Below, piece by piece: positions 1 to 11,269 of a stretch of 64,000 bases of DNA (positions within the stretch are counted from its first letter, which is position 1; each line of letters opens with the position of its first letter). The stretch comes from Oreocharis arfaki (lineage: Eukaryota > Chordata > Aves > Passeriformes > Paramythiidae): assembly GCA_013398015.1 (NCBI GenBank), contig VZRR01010831.1:329536-393535 (forward strand). Reading direction: 5' to 3'. Below the pieces are notes generated by a model, which was not told the DNA's origin, searched no databases, and saw only the letters and a list, made by a program, of their open reading frames with translations. Both the position numbers and the translations under genes were made by a program.

Positions 1-1720
1 AGCATGAAAATACATTTAGTCTGTAGCTGGATGAGTGAGACACCTTTAGGACATTAGGGATGAGGAGATTAGAAAAAGACACTGAAAGACAAACAGGCCG
101 CCCCCATATTAAGAAAAATGAGCACCTGCCTTCCTTTTTCTTCACTGATTTTACATATTCATCCAAAGTGAGGCAAAGTCCTCGAATTAGGCTGAAGAAA
201 AGCTCATTGTTTTAAAGGGACATCCTTGACATTGCATGGGTAAACTTGGGCAAAAACAGGAGCTCTTCACTGTGTCTGGGTAAGAGTCATCGGGGAAGTC
301 CTGCTGCTGACACTGTTTTTATTTGAATTGTGATGTCTCAAGCCTTGCAATGTCTGGAGCTTTGATTTGCTTTCAGTTTTGGAGCTGTAATTAAGGGACA
401 AGTGATTCAACCAAAAAAAATTCCTTCTCCTACAGTTTTCACTCCAACCTCCAAAATGCCATTTCTGCAAGTGTAGAACATCACAGGGTTTTAAACTGAA
501 TTGGAACTTTCTTTGGAAAAGTTTTCCACTTTAAATTTCATGGTTTTTTGTAGGTATGTGACATGCTAAGTATCAAAGCTCTGCTGGGTAAGACTAAAGA
601 TGTGTCAGCTCAATGAGAAAATGAGCACTTGCTTGCTTGCTTATTCTAATTATTGCATGACAGTGATAAGAGGCAGCACTTTCATGTCAGAAATTTGTTA
701 ATAGTTTTCCTTTGGTAATTCAGAATGGTTGATGACTAAAGTAACTGGAATTTTCCTGTCAAAGTTGTAGTCCCAGCCAAGGCTGCTGTGTCTGCAGTAA
801 CACAGAGGTAGATCAAGTCAAAATAATTCGTGTAGCAAGTTATTGATGTTCTGATGTAAGCCTTCAGGGCCAAAAAAGACAGAGAAAGGGAAAAAAAAAA
901 ACGAATGAGAAAAAGCAATTAGATATTATGATATGTGAGAGGACTATGTACTTGCAGAAATAGTAAAGGTGGAAGGAATGAATTATTACCCAATTTGCCC
1001 TTCCGGATAGCATAAACCATATAATTTAATGCAGATAACTGCAGTTTAACTCAAGTATTGAAATATGTTTGTTTCCTTGACACTATAAAAGTTGAGATAA
1101 TAATTATATTTCACCTCATATTTCAGTGTAATTAGGTTTGAATTTACATTTTCTGTTCAATGCATATATATGTAAATTTACCCAAATCTAACTTACAGTG
1201 ATAAATAATGGTCAAGTATAAAAACACTGAAAGAATGAAAAAAATTAGTTTCTTCTATGAGAACTGCTGAAATCTGGGCTGGGGCATAGCTGTCTCTTGG
1301 CTTGGCTGCAAACTTAAAAATGGAAGAGGAAACGAAATCCCCAATTGAAATGAAACTCAGAAAATGATTTGCTGGACTTGTACTGGAGTAGCAGAATGAG
1401 GAAAGTGAGAAAATGCCTTTCCCAAACCCTTGGAATTGTGGTGTTATAAAATAGGTCAGGTTGGTATGAGTGCCAGGGAAACTTCAGTGTTAACTGACAT
1501 CACTAAAATAAGCGGAACAACAGTCAGATTGGGATCTCAGACCTGGATGGGAATGGCGAGGCTTCTCTGCTGCAGAGAGGCAGCAAATTCATGCAGGAAA
1601 AGCAGGGAGGGGAAGTGCCAGCCTTGCCTTGGTCCCGAGGGGTGCACAGGCCCTGCAAAAAGTGCTGTGGGCATTGAGGGGCTCCCTTGGGGTGACCAGG
1701 TGGCCTTTCCACATGTTACA
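1..1720. other. unique AT-rich DNA, nothing recognised
   Basis: No repeat family, RNA gene or credible coding frame is visible. The only local structure is a short A-run near 890-901 and a few copies of a GCTT tetramer near 630. Open frames here are short and not supported by splice-site or codon patterns. Confidence 0.6.
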
Positions 1721-1721
1721 G

Positions 1722-2275
1722 AGTCCCAGAATTATCAGGGCTGGGAGAGCCCTTCAGGACCATCCAGTGCCACCCCAGCAGCACCAGCATCACCCCAAAC
1801 CCTGTCCCCAAGGGCCACATCCAGACTCCTCCTGAACACTCCCACAGACAGTGACTCCATCACCTCCCTGGGCAAACTTATCCCTGTCACTCCTGCAGTG
1901 ACATTTCTTTTCCCAATCTCCAAGCTGAGCCTCCCCTGGTGCAATTTGAGGCCATTTCCTCTCCTCCTTTCCCTTGGGACACGGCAGCAGAGCCCGACCC
2001 CCCCTCACTGCCCCTCCTGTCAGGGAGTTGTGGGGAGCAATGAGGTCCCCCCTGAGCCTCCTCTGCTCCAGGCTGAGCCCCCCCAGCCCCCTCAGCTGCT
2101 CCTCACAGTGTGTTTTCCAACCCTTCCCCAGCTTCAGTCCTTTCCCTGGACACACTTGAAGACCTCAGCATCCTTTTAGGAATGAGGGGCCCAAAACTGG
2201 ACACAGGACTTGAGGTGTGGCCTCACCAGTGCTGAGAAGAGCAGGACAGGAGTGACCGAGGCCAGCAAGCACTTC
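1722..2275 (-). mobile_element. CR1 LINE fragment, 3' part
   Basis: Read on the minus strand this is the 3' portion of a chicken-repeat-1 (CR1) non-LTR retrotransposon. The conserved blocks are in order: the gagagccctt/ccatccagtgcc segment next to the 3' end at about 1740-1770, the cacctccctgggcaa block at 1861-1875, the gaagccatttcctctcctcc-like block at 1950-1970, and the gggagttgtggggagcaatgaggtc block near 2025-2050. The copy is diverged and lacks clear terminal octamer repeats. It belongs to the CR1 group with the 'ggttggaaaagacct' type end, as do the copies at 14010 and 17115. A 249-codon open frame on the plus strand (1430-2179) runs through it antisense and is not a gene. Confidence 0.88.
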
Positions 2276-2639
2276 ACAAACGCTTGATGGCAAAAAGGGA
2301 ACTCTCAAGAAAAAATGAAGAAGCATTTTTAAAAAGGAAACCAAAAGGGTCAACTGAAAGCACAAAATCTTTGCAGGTGTCATGGCTACAGCTGAAAGAT
2401 CCCATATTGGAGACAATGCCATCTGTTAAAAAGCTATCATCTATCAAATACTGCCATGGTCAAACAAGAGGCTAAAGAAGGATAACAAAAGAAAGAAGTC
2501 ATCCCTCAGAAACTTAATGTTATGTCCAAAACCAGAAAACAGGGAATAACTCAACCTCTGGTAGTTTTTGTTGTATGGAAACATAACATGTCAGGCCACA
2601 AAGATTTTTAGAAACAGCTTGAAAAGGTATCAAGGAAAG

Positions 2640-3100
2640 AATGCATTTATTTACAGACACAACAGAAATAAAACTTCTGCCAGAGTGTACAGAGGGCCAG
2701 TAGATTAGGAATGTGTGAAAGGGCTGCTAAGGGAAGATAAGGCTGTACCAAAAAACCCACACAGGATCAGCTGCAAAAAAAGACATCTATGGAACAAAGA
2801 AGCAGAATGAATGTAAGCGAATTGCTAGTACCGGACACTCAAAAGCACTCAAATATCAGAAAAAAACCCAACCAAGATGCCATAGGAAGTGCCAAAAGGC
2901 ATCGAGAGAAACTCAGAACTGTTGAGGAAGAAGAGTTCTGCGCCTGTATAAAAACCTGTGTAAGAAGCAGGTCACAGTTCCAAGAGACTTCTTTGGGAAG
3001 TCACCGGCAGAGTGGGAAAGGCGTGAGGGGTGAGGTGACAGAGGCTCAGGGCAGATTCAGAGAAATGTGACACCGCTGGTTCTTACGGATCTGCTCGTGC
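2640..3100 (+). mobile_element. possible old solo LTR (endogenous retrovirus-like)
   Basis: The layout resembles an avian LTR: an A-rich upstream part, a TATA box (tataaaa) at about 2947-2953, and a GC-richer downstream part with short G-rich strings to about 3090. I cannot identify target-site duplications, TG/CA ends with confidence, or any internal gag/pol sequence. It could equally be unique DNA with a chance TATA box. Confidence 0.3.
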
Positions 3101-3339
3101 AGAATTATCCTATAGTGTAAAAGTTAATTATTATGTAGCGTAGACAGGAGAGGACAAAATCCCGGGTGCCACAGAAGATGTGGTAACAAATTAATATTCT
3201 CCTTCTCTCTCCTCCCTCCTTTCCCCCCCAAAAGAACGAGCTATCAGATTGCATTATCTGGGAGACTGGAATGAGCAATGGGATGCACGTCCTCACACCT
3301 CGCATAATTAGGCTGAGAACCTTATTGCACAGAGTGTCA

Positions 3340-3635
3340 CAGGCACTACAAATTTACATGGATTCAGAAAGTGCTTGGACAAATTCGTGGCAGGAAGCAT
3401 CCCGCTGGGGGCTGTTGGATGCAGAGATTCCGTCAGAGGAGGGCTCTATGCTAGAGAGTGCTAGAAAATTGGCAAGTATTCTGAAACATCAGTATGTGCT
3501 TGCCCTGTTCTTATCAGTCTTCATTAGGCCATCCACCACCATTAACCATCAGAGACTGGACGATCTGATGCAGTCTTGCTGCTTATTTTTAATATCTATA
3601 AAAATACATTTTAATAAAAAAGCCTGGCTTTTATT
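3340..3635 (+). mobile_element. ancient L3/CR1-like LINE 3' UTR relic
   Basis: The segment around 3372-3400 (gcttggacaaattcgtgg) and the segment near 3552-3575 (agactggacgatctgatgcag) match, in order and spacing, the 3' UTR of an old amniote L3/CR1-type LINE that I know from reptile and turtle repeats (attggacaaattcatgg ... gggctagatggaccttt). It ends in an AT-rich tail with aataaa near 3612. Divergence is high, so this is a very old insertion. The match was made from memory. Confidence 0.45.
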
Positions 3636-3639
3636 ATGA

Positions 3640-5150
3640 TTTTTAATTTTTTTTCCGAAATTACCGAGAAAAGGAGCCTCTTTATGCAGTAGACCAGATA
3701 TAAAACATGCAGGAGACACAGGTCCAGGTTCCTGTCAGAAGACAATCCCATGTTGTTTACCTGTTCAGGAAGAAACCCACAGTCACAGGTATAGGTTAAG
3801 TTCATAGGAATGCAAAGTACATTTTTTGTCTCTCCTGTTGACACTTTCATGTTATGTAAATAAGGAAATGTTCATTAATGAAAATTCCAGAAGCATGGAA
3901 TCCTCTTAAAGGATTTTTGAAACCACCACACCAGAGAATCCCACCTTCCCTCTCCCCATCTCTACTTCAGTTGCTGCTTTAATAATTTAAGATGAGTGTG
4001 AAGTCAGAGACACCTTAAAAAAAATACCCCACAAAAAACCCCACAGCAATGGACAGGATGCTTTTTGCAGATGTGAAAGAATTATCAACATCCTTCAATC
4101 AGTTATGCAAAGCAGAGAAAAAACCCCAAAAATGCTTACAGGCTGCTAGTCAGGGTACTCTCCAAGGAGGGGAAGATTTGTGTTTTGAGCTTATTTAGGC
4201 AGAAAAGAAATTGATCATCTGTGTATTGAAGTGCTCAAATGACTAAACCACAGTTTTGTGAAAATCAGCTTTCAGCACTCTTTTTTCATTTAGGTGAAAG
4301 TCTTTGGTGAATTTCAACCAAATTTGCAACTAGGTTGAGTCTGACCAGATTGTCTTGCCTTTGGCAAACGAAGCATTTTCAGAAAATCCTGGCTTAGATC
4401 TATTCAGAATTTTCTTACTTGGTGGTTCCAGGAAGAAAAAAAAAGTCTTAGTGATTTTATTAGGATTTTAGTGCAAATTTAATTTTTCCCATTTCTATCA
4501 GGAATTCCAAAACAAAGTCGTGTCAGACTCCTGTAGAGTTATAATAACGACACAGCAAATTTGCATCTAAAACTTTCAAAGCTGTAAACGGGGGGAGTGA
4601 GCAATCCTCAGAATTGTAAATTACCACTTTAATGCTGATTTCACAGTTCAAAATTCACCATCAGGTTGTTGAGGGGTTTTTGTTTATCTCTGTATGATCG
4701 ATGCAAGGTTTTGCTACTTTGCTTTCTTCAGATTTTTTCTGAAGTTATTGAAATTTAAATGAAAGCAGAATTTGCCTTCAGGCAGAGGATAAATTACATG
4801 TAATTTTTAATGAAAATATCTCATAATAATCCAGGACATTGAACATTGCCCATCCATAGCTGCTTTGGCTCTCTGTTATTAACCAGAACAAAATCCAGGA
4901 CAATCCATGCCAAACTGGGTGTGGAATCACACATAAGGATCTGAGAAAGGAAATTCCATTCCTCTGTAATTTTCTTTGTAGCAATGGATAATACTTGAAT
5001 TCGAAATAGTTATGTGCTCACTAGAAACTGCTTAGATGAAAACTCATTTACAGAGCTGGACATTGAAGTGCCAATATCGTGTCATGGCAATCCCAGGGGG
5101 AGCTTTCAGCCTTAGAAGGTGCTTGCTGGTGACAAAAATCCTGTACTATT
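3640..5150. other. unique AT-rich DNA, nothing recognised
   Basis: No repeat family or coding frame is supported. There are short A-runs near 4018 and 4436 only. Confidence 0.55.
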
Positions 5151-5154
5151 TGAA

Positions 5155-5762
5155 GGACATCTGCATCCAAAGCAGAGTGGGAAGAGGGTCAAGGGGGGAA
5201 TTCTGTCCCTCTGCTCCGCTCAGGTGAGACCCCACCTGCAGAGCTGCCTCCAGCCCTGGGGTCCTCAATGTAAGAAGGACATGGAGCTGTTGGGGCAAGT
5301 CCAGAGGAGGCCACAAAGTTGATAAAAGCAAAGGGGAGCACCTCCCCTTTGGAGAGAGGGTGAGAAAGTTGTGGTTTTTCAGCCTGGAGAGGAGAAGGTT
5401 GTGTGGAGATCCCAGAGCACCTCCCAGTGCCTGAAGGGGCTACAAGGAAGCTGGAGAAGGACAACTCATCAGGAACTGGAGTGACAGGATGGGGGAAATG
5501 GCTTCAAAGTGAAAGAGAGTTTAGATTGGATATTAGGAAGAAATTCTTCCCTGTGAGGGTGGGCAGGCCCTGGCACAGGGTGCCCAGAGCAGCTGTGGCT
5601 GCCCCTGGATCCCTGGCAGTGCCCAAGGCCAGGTTGAATGGGGCTTGGAGCAGCCTGGGATAGGGGAAGGTGACCCTGCCCATGGCAGGAGGGCTGGAAC
5701 TCGGTGATTTTCAGATCGCTTCCAACCCAAACCATTCCATGGCTCCATGACTTTCACTCCCA
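5155..5762 (+). mobile_element. CR1 LINE fragment, 3' part with terminal end
   Basis: One of the longest plus-strand CR1 copies. The ordered blocks are ggtgagaccccacctgcagagc at 5223-5244, the cagcctggagaggagaaggtt block near 5380-5400, ggatattaggaagaaattcttccc at 5528-5551, ggccctggcacagggtgcccagagcagctgtggctgcccctggatccctggcagtgcccaaggcc (5566-5630), and the end block cttccaacccaaaccattcc near 5725. It ends with degenerate octamer-like repeats (atggctccatga) at 5741-5752. The 5' side starts abruptly, as expected for 5'-truncated CR1. Short frames across it are broken and not functional. Confidence 0.93.
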
Positions 5763-5764
5763 CC

Positions 5765-7110
5765 GCAGCACTCAGACCTCAATGAGGACATCACCAAAAC
5801 TCTGCAGTAGCCAAGCACTCTTCCCAGAGTTTTTTATAGTTGTGTTTTTCCCTACCCAGTAGAAGAAGGTATTTTGTGCCTCTTTGTTTTGAAGACTTGG
5901 AGAAAGGACACTTGATTCCCTGCACATGTAAATGCTCCCTGCTATGGCAGGGTCCTGGTGCTGATGGAGCCCTTCCAGTAATCCAATATTTCCTCAGCAG
6001 AACTCCTGTTCTTCAAGGGGCTTGGAACTACTGTGTAACTTACGATTGTGTTTTTATACTGGTTCACCTTGACAAGGAAGTAAGAGAAAGGATTTTTCAT
6101 GTTGTGAGGTCTGTAGGTGAGGAAGATGAAGGTAAGAGAGAGTAAAAGCATCGTGGGTGTGGAGGGAGTGTGGACATACAAAGGCTCTACTCAGGGAAAG
6201 GAACATTTTTACTCTTTTCTCCCAAAAAGCCAACAAGCTCTTCTTGCTAATACGAGGAAAATTCCATGAAAGATGCACAAGCGCTAATTTCCTAAATAAT
6301 CTCACATTACCACAATGCTTGGAGTCTTTTTAGTAGAGGGAGTCAATAAAACAGGAAAAGCAGAGCTTTATTTGCACACATGGGCAGGCACAAAGCAGGA
6401 TTTTTAACTGGCGCTGGAGTGATGAGAGCAATCCCTGAAGAATGCTTCCTCCAGACCAGACCTTGAATATTTAATAATGGTGAATTACCAGAACCCTTCA
6501 ACCATAATGAAGGAATAAGCAGGCAATTAGAGCAAACTGCAAATCCCTTGCCCTAAAAACCCTCCAGCATTTTAACTCTCTCTGTGCATCTGCCATTCCC
6601 TTCTGATTTCTCCCACTTATTTAAAAATCACTGTGAGAAAAGGCTTTTTACCATCTTTTAGAAGCCCTCCTCCATCCTTCTCCTTCTCAGAAACAGTGTT
6701 GATATCTTCTCTTGTAAAATTCAAAGCCACTGCTGCTTACTGAATCTTCCTGTAGCATCTTGAGTTGGTATCGCAGCCATTCTCATATGAAATGTGAGAT
6801 ATAATTCAGAAACCCACTTTCATGCGTAGAAAGTGCAATGTTTAATCCTTGCAGAATGTCAGAAAAACAGCTCAAGTTGTCAGGAGCATCTGAGGACATG
6901 AGCAGCCAGTGGTGTGTTGGCCTCCTTTCTGTTGGTTTGTGGTTAGCTGGTGTTAGACAAACCCAGCAAAGCTGAGAAGCAAATGGTTTATGTGTGCAGC
7001 AATAGCTCCATACTTCTGAAATATCTCTGAAATCCTTAGAAATTCGGAAAAGGCTGAGGAGATCAGTGAACATTTGGACCTAAACTTGGAAGTAAGCCAG
7101 GAGTTTAATT
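5765..7110. other. unique DNA, nothing recognised
   Basis: No repeat or gene signal is visible between two CR1 copies. Several overlapping short frames exist at 5840-6305, but they lack splice or codon support. Confidence 0.55.
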
Positions 7111-7113
7111 TAT

Positions 7114-7455
7114 AGAATCACTGAATGGTTTGGGTTGGAAGTGACCTTAAAGCTCATCTCATTCCACCCCCTGCCATGGGCAGGGACACCTTCCACCAGA
7201 CCAGGTTGCTTCAATACCCATCCAGCCTTGCCTTGGACACTTCCAGGGATGAGACATCCACAGCTTCTCTGGGAAATCTGTGCCAGAGCCTTCCCACCCT
7301 CACGGCGAAGCTTTTTTTTCCTAATATTTAATCTAACCTTGCCCTCTGCCAGTCTGAAGCCATCCCCCCTTGTCCTGTCACTACATCCTCTTGTGAATAG
7401 TCCCTCTCCATCTTTGTTAGCATCATCTTTTATACCATTTGAAAAAATAAGTGTC
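7114..7455 (-). mobile_element. CR1 LINE fragment, 3' part
   Basis: Minus-strand CR1. The 3' end lies at 7114-7160 (agaatcactgaatggtttgg, then gttggaagtgacctt). It is followed by the ccccctgccatgggcagggacacc block at 7167-7190 and the cttgtcctgtcactac block at 7368-7383. Similarity fades after about 7450 in an AT-rich stretch. Confidence 0.92.
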
Positions 7456-7459
7456 CTAT

Positions 7460-10070
7460 GCATCAGATTTGGAATATTCTCCACTGGGATCTGACCCCCT
7501 AGATTGCAATCTTAAGATCTGCTGACACGGAGAAAGAATGGAAGAAAAGCCCTCATGGCTGATGGATGTTACTAAAATGGAATTTAAAAGGAATAATGAG
7601 AAACTGCAACCAGGCTGAGGAGGATTTGGATCATTTAGGTAATTGGGTCACCAGATGGTAAAGAGTGCGGTATAGAAATATGTAAAATAATTAATCTGGG
7701 AAAAGGAAACCAATCATCCAGCACACTGATGAGGAAACAAGTGTTGATTATTGTGGAGAAGTCGTTGAAATAATCAAGACGGTGCCCAGCAGCAGGGAAC
7801 AATGCAAACAAGTCATTAGGCTGTGGTAGAAAAAGGATAAAGAGATAACAGGTGATCTAATTTCTGTTTGTGAGATCTGACTTTTACATCTGGTCATAGG
7901 ATTAAGAAGCAAAATCAGTGTTTCCTTATAAGTGGTGCTTAAGGCCTTGTCTTAATGGACATGTATTGCACTAAGTGTTCACTGCTGAGAAGATGGAAGT
8001 ACCAGCATAGCACAATTTTGGACACCATCTAGTATTTTTATGTGGCATCGCTCTGTGGATGGTAGGAACAATATCATGGTCTTGGAGTGAACATTTAATG
8101 CAACAGAGTAGCACAAATAGCAGAGGATATTGTGCCATGCACAAGAGTTACTGCAGTTAAATTTAGTTCAGCGTGGCTCTAATTAAAGATTTTGAGATAT
8201 TCAGAATCATGTTTGTTGTTGGAAGTACCTTGGCTTTGACATTGACAGGTGAAAAACCTCCACATTTAAAGAAATACAAATTAGGAGCAGTAGTTTGGCA
8301 ATTTCTTGTATTTATGTACCTCCAGATGGACTAAATTATCTGCTGTTCTAAGTTCTTAAGCTGTTGAGAAGCTCTGTGCTTTGCTTTAGCCCAGGCTTGG
8401 GCACTGTGCCTTTTAACAGATGTAGAGAGGGGGTTTTTTATAAAACATTCCTTTTAAGCTTCATCTTTAAAGTCTGATTTCCTGGATGACACACTAAAGA
8501 GATCTGCATCCAAAGTCCCTGTCAAAACCTCTTGTTTCTAGGATTTTACACTTAGCATGGGTAGACATCCCCAAACTGTACCCAGCTCATCTCCAGCTGG
8601 ATGAAAACGTGGACATGTAAGCTTGGATTGCCCACACCAGTCCAAAAAGTCATTTTTCCCAAGAAAGAGGAAGGAGGGGAAGGTTGATGTGGAAGAGAAA
8701 ATTAATTCCTTTTTATTGGAAAGGACATGTTTGAATTCCAATTCCTTCTGTACAGGAGCTGGCTTAAATGGCAGTTTCTGTAACCTGGAGAAATAATAGT
8801 GACTATAAATTCCCTATGGATATATATATATGTATATATATATATAACTTTCTGCTCTCATGTGAAGTTGCATTTCCCATTGTATTATTCAGAAAAGGAA
8901 CATGATATATACGAAGTCAGAGAGAATGATGGCATGTTTGAAGCTTTTTCAGAAACTGAGGTGATAACACTTCTGATCTGGGTATTCCAAAGCATAGGCC
9001 ACAATTATTAGAAATTAATTGTACCCGGCAGGACGTTCCTCTGATTAAGAGGTTGGATTTGGAATCTTAAACCAGCACAGACACATGAACCTGATCTACA
9101 ACCTTCCATAAAACAAGGGCATTCCTTCTCTGCTCATCCTGTTGATCTGTAACAGAAGAACCTGTTCTAAATGCTGTTGTTGCTGTTTTATATGTGAATT
9201 TTATGTTTGCAGTAACTTTTCTAGACAGCAGATACCATTCTTCTCCCTTTCTCAACCTATTAATGCTTCCCATGGGTTCATTGTGTGGTGTGATCTAAAA
9301 TCACATGGCTGACAATGTTGTGTCCTCTAGCTTTTATAGACTTGAGGGAACAAATCGTGTTTCATAATCCACGCTTCCATCTTCTTCTTTAGATAACTAG
9401 TGGAATATGTTGGAAGCAATTATTCTGAAGTAACTTCTTTTATTGTCATAGGAAAGAATTTCTAGTTCTTCCCTTTAATTGACCTCAATATGAAATCATA
9501 TTGTTGTGGTTATTTCAACACATTTTTGTAAAAGTATTTTGCTAGAAAGCATTTTCCATCTACAATGTTTTAGTTCAGGGCTCTGAATGTCTCATGTGAT
9601 GATTATAATAGTAAAAAAATGATCACTTTTCACACCCCTGCAGCTTGCCCTCATGTTGCAGTTGCTGTCAGCTTTCTTGCAGCATATTTAGATGTTTTGC
9701 CCCTTTCACTCTTTTGCCCATAAGGTATTGGAGACAGAAGGATTTCTACTGCTTTTCCTTTATTCCTGCCCTTTCCAGTCTTTCGAGCCTTTGCTCAGAG
9801 GAGTTGTGAATGAAGGTGTAATAAGGAATAAAAGAAGGCCATTCATGTTTCAATGTTGGCAACAACACTAGGAGTCCTTTATTGCTTGAAATAAATCAAT
9901 TTTTTGAATCTGAGTTAAGTTGCTACTGTTCTGTAGCATTTTAACACCTCCTGTTTTTTTCAGTAACTTGTCAGACTGGAATAATAATACTTAAATTGCA
10001 AGAATCCTCCTATCTTCTCTTCTAGTGACTAAACTTACACCATGTTGCTGCTTTCAGTGAGTTTAAAAGT
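7460..10070. other. unique AT-rich DNA with one TA microsatellite
   Basis: Apart from the (TA)n tract near 8820 I recognise nothing. No CR1, no RNA gene and no coding signal is seen. Confidence 0.55.
8819..8847. repeat. (TA)n microsatellite
   Basis: An alternating TA run interrupted once by a G. It creates a short chance open frame with tyrosine/isoleucine alternation. Confidence 0.95.
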
Positions 10071-10074
10071 TGAT

Positions 10075-10260
10075 GAGCAGTGTGGTCCCATGGATAGAGT
10101 TGTAGTTCAAGGTTAAAAAATATGAGAACTTTGAGTAGTGCTGCCACTGTGGCTCTGTTGTGTCAACACGGTGACTTCAGGCAGCTGCGGCGTGACCTTG
10201 GACAGGTCTTCTTCTGGGTAATTGGGTTTTCTCTCTATTTCCCTCTGTCCTGTCCATTTA
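10075..10260 (+). mobile_element. MIR-like SINE relic
   Basis: The core order matches a mammalian-wide interspersed repeat in plus orientation: a degenerate tRNA-like start (catggatagagttgtagttc at about 10090), then ctgccactgtggctctg near 10141, the diagnostic gcgtgaccttggacaggtc at 10189-10207, and a pyrimidine-rich part ending near 10258. MIR-type core SINEs predate the bird-mammal split, so the divergence is expected. Identified from memory of the consensus. Confidence 0.5.
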
Positions 10261-10264
10261 TATT

Positions 10265-10970
10265 GTCCATTTAGAGGCTCTGGATAAGGTTCTGTGACAG
10301 GCTGGGTGTATATTTAACCAGTGTGGATGGTAACCGTGCCCTGCACGGCCCCTGCAATGCCTGGGAGCCATCCTGTTATAAATACCAATGTTTTGCTTTG
10401 CAAAGTTTTTAGAATTTACAAAAATAAGTGTTAGCTGATCTTTTTTTTCCCCCTCAAAAAGCTGCTACAATGCAACTCTACTGGATGTAGTAAAAACTGA
10501 GGAGAAAAAAAAAATTTTTTTTTGAGGCCCAAAGTAATGATGTCTAAGGCAGGGGAAAAGGAAAAAAGGCACATGGCAAACTTAATGGTCATGACACACT
10601 CTCCTGTGCCACTTTTGATGTATCTACAGGTATATGTGGGTCCTAAAACCTCCTAGCACCCTATGTAGCTTAAGTTTCTGCAGCCTTTTGGACTATTTTA
10701 ATTCTTTTTAATTTCATAAATTTGTTCTTAATGATGGAAACCCAGCTATCTTGATGTACATAGCAAATTTCTCGTGCACAAGTTTCAGTCAAACTAGGAT
10801 TGTGCTGGTGCAGCAGCTCTGTCTAAAGGTGGAATATTGCGAAGAGACTGGAAAGTCAAATTATGTTGGCAGGGGCAAAACTGTGCTGGGAATGCATAGA
10901 AGGGGTTATTGTATAGAAGGGATTGCTCGTCCTTTGGCTTACAACAAGCAAAAGAAACCCCAGGTTGTTC
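10265..10970. other. unique DNA with A/T runs
   Basis: Homopolymer-rich piece at 10440-10525 (T-run, C-run, then A and T runs). No other feature is recognised. Confidence 0.5.
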
Positions 10971-10974
10971 AGGT

Positions 10975-11268
10975 AGAATATTCTGGGGTGGAACTTCATC
11001 TCATTCTACCCCCTGCCATGGGCAGGGACCCCTCCCACTGTCCCAGGCTGCTCCAAGCCCCAGTGTCCAACCTGGCCTTGGGCACTGCCAGGGATCCAGG
11101 GGCAGCCACAGCTGCTCTGGGCACCCTGTGCCGGGGCCTGCCCACCCTCACAGGAAAGAAATTCTTCCCAATATCCAACCTAGCCCTACTTTCTGTCAGT
11201 TTGAAGCCATTCCCCCTTGTCCTGTCACTCCAGTACCCCATGAAGAGCGCCTCTCTGGATATCTCACT
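10975..11268 (-). mobile_element. CR1 LINE fragment, 3' part
   Basis: Minus-strand CR1 with ccccctgccatgggcagggacccc at 11009-11033, the cactgccagggatccaggggcagccacagctgctctgggcaccctgtgcc block (11084-11133), and cccccttgtcctgtcactcc at 11211-11231. The extreme 3' end before 10985 is degraded. A plus-strand open frame of 173 codons (10751-11272) crosses it antisense. Confidence 0.92.
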
Positions 11269-11269
11269 C

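Noticed and set aside
1430..2179. 249-codon plus-strand open frame
   Set aside because: Most of it (from 1722) is antisense to a CR1 element; the proline/serine-rich reading comes from GC-rich CR1 sequence.
9030..9070. tRNA-like string with gattaagaggttgg
   Set aside because: No cloverleaf pairing or A/B box spacing could be built around it.
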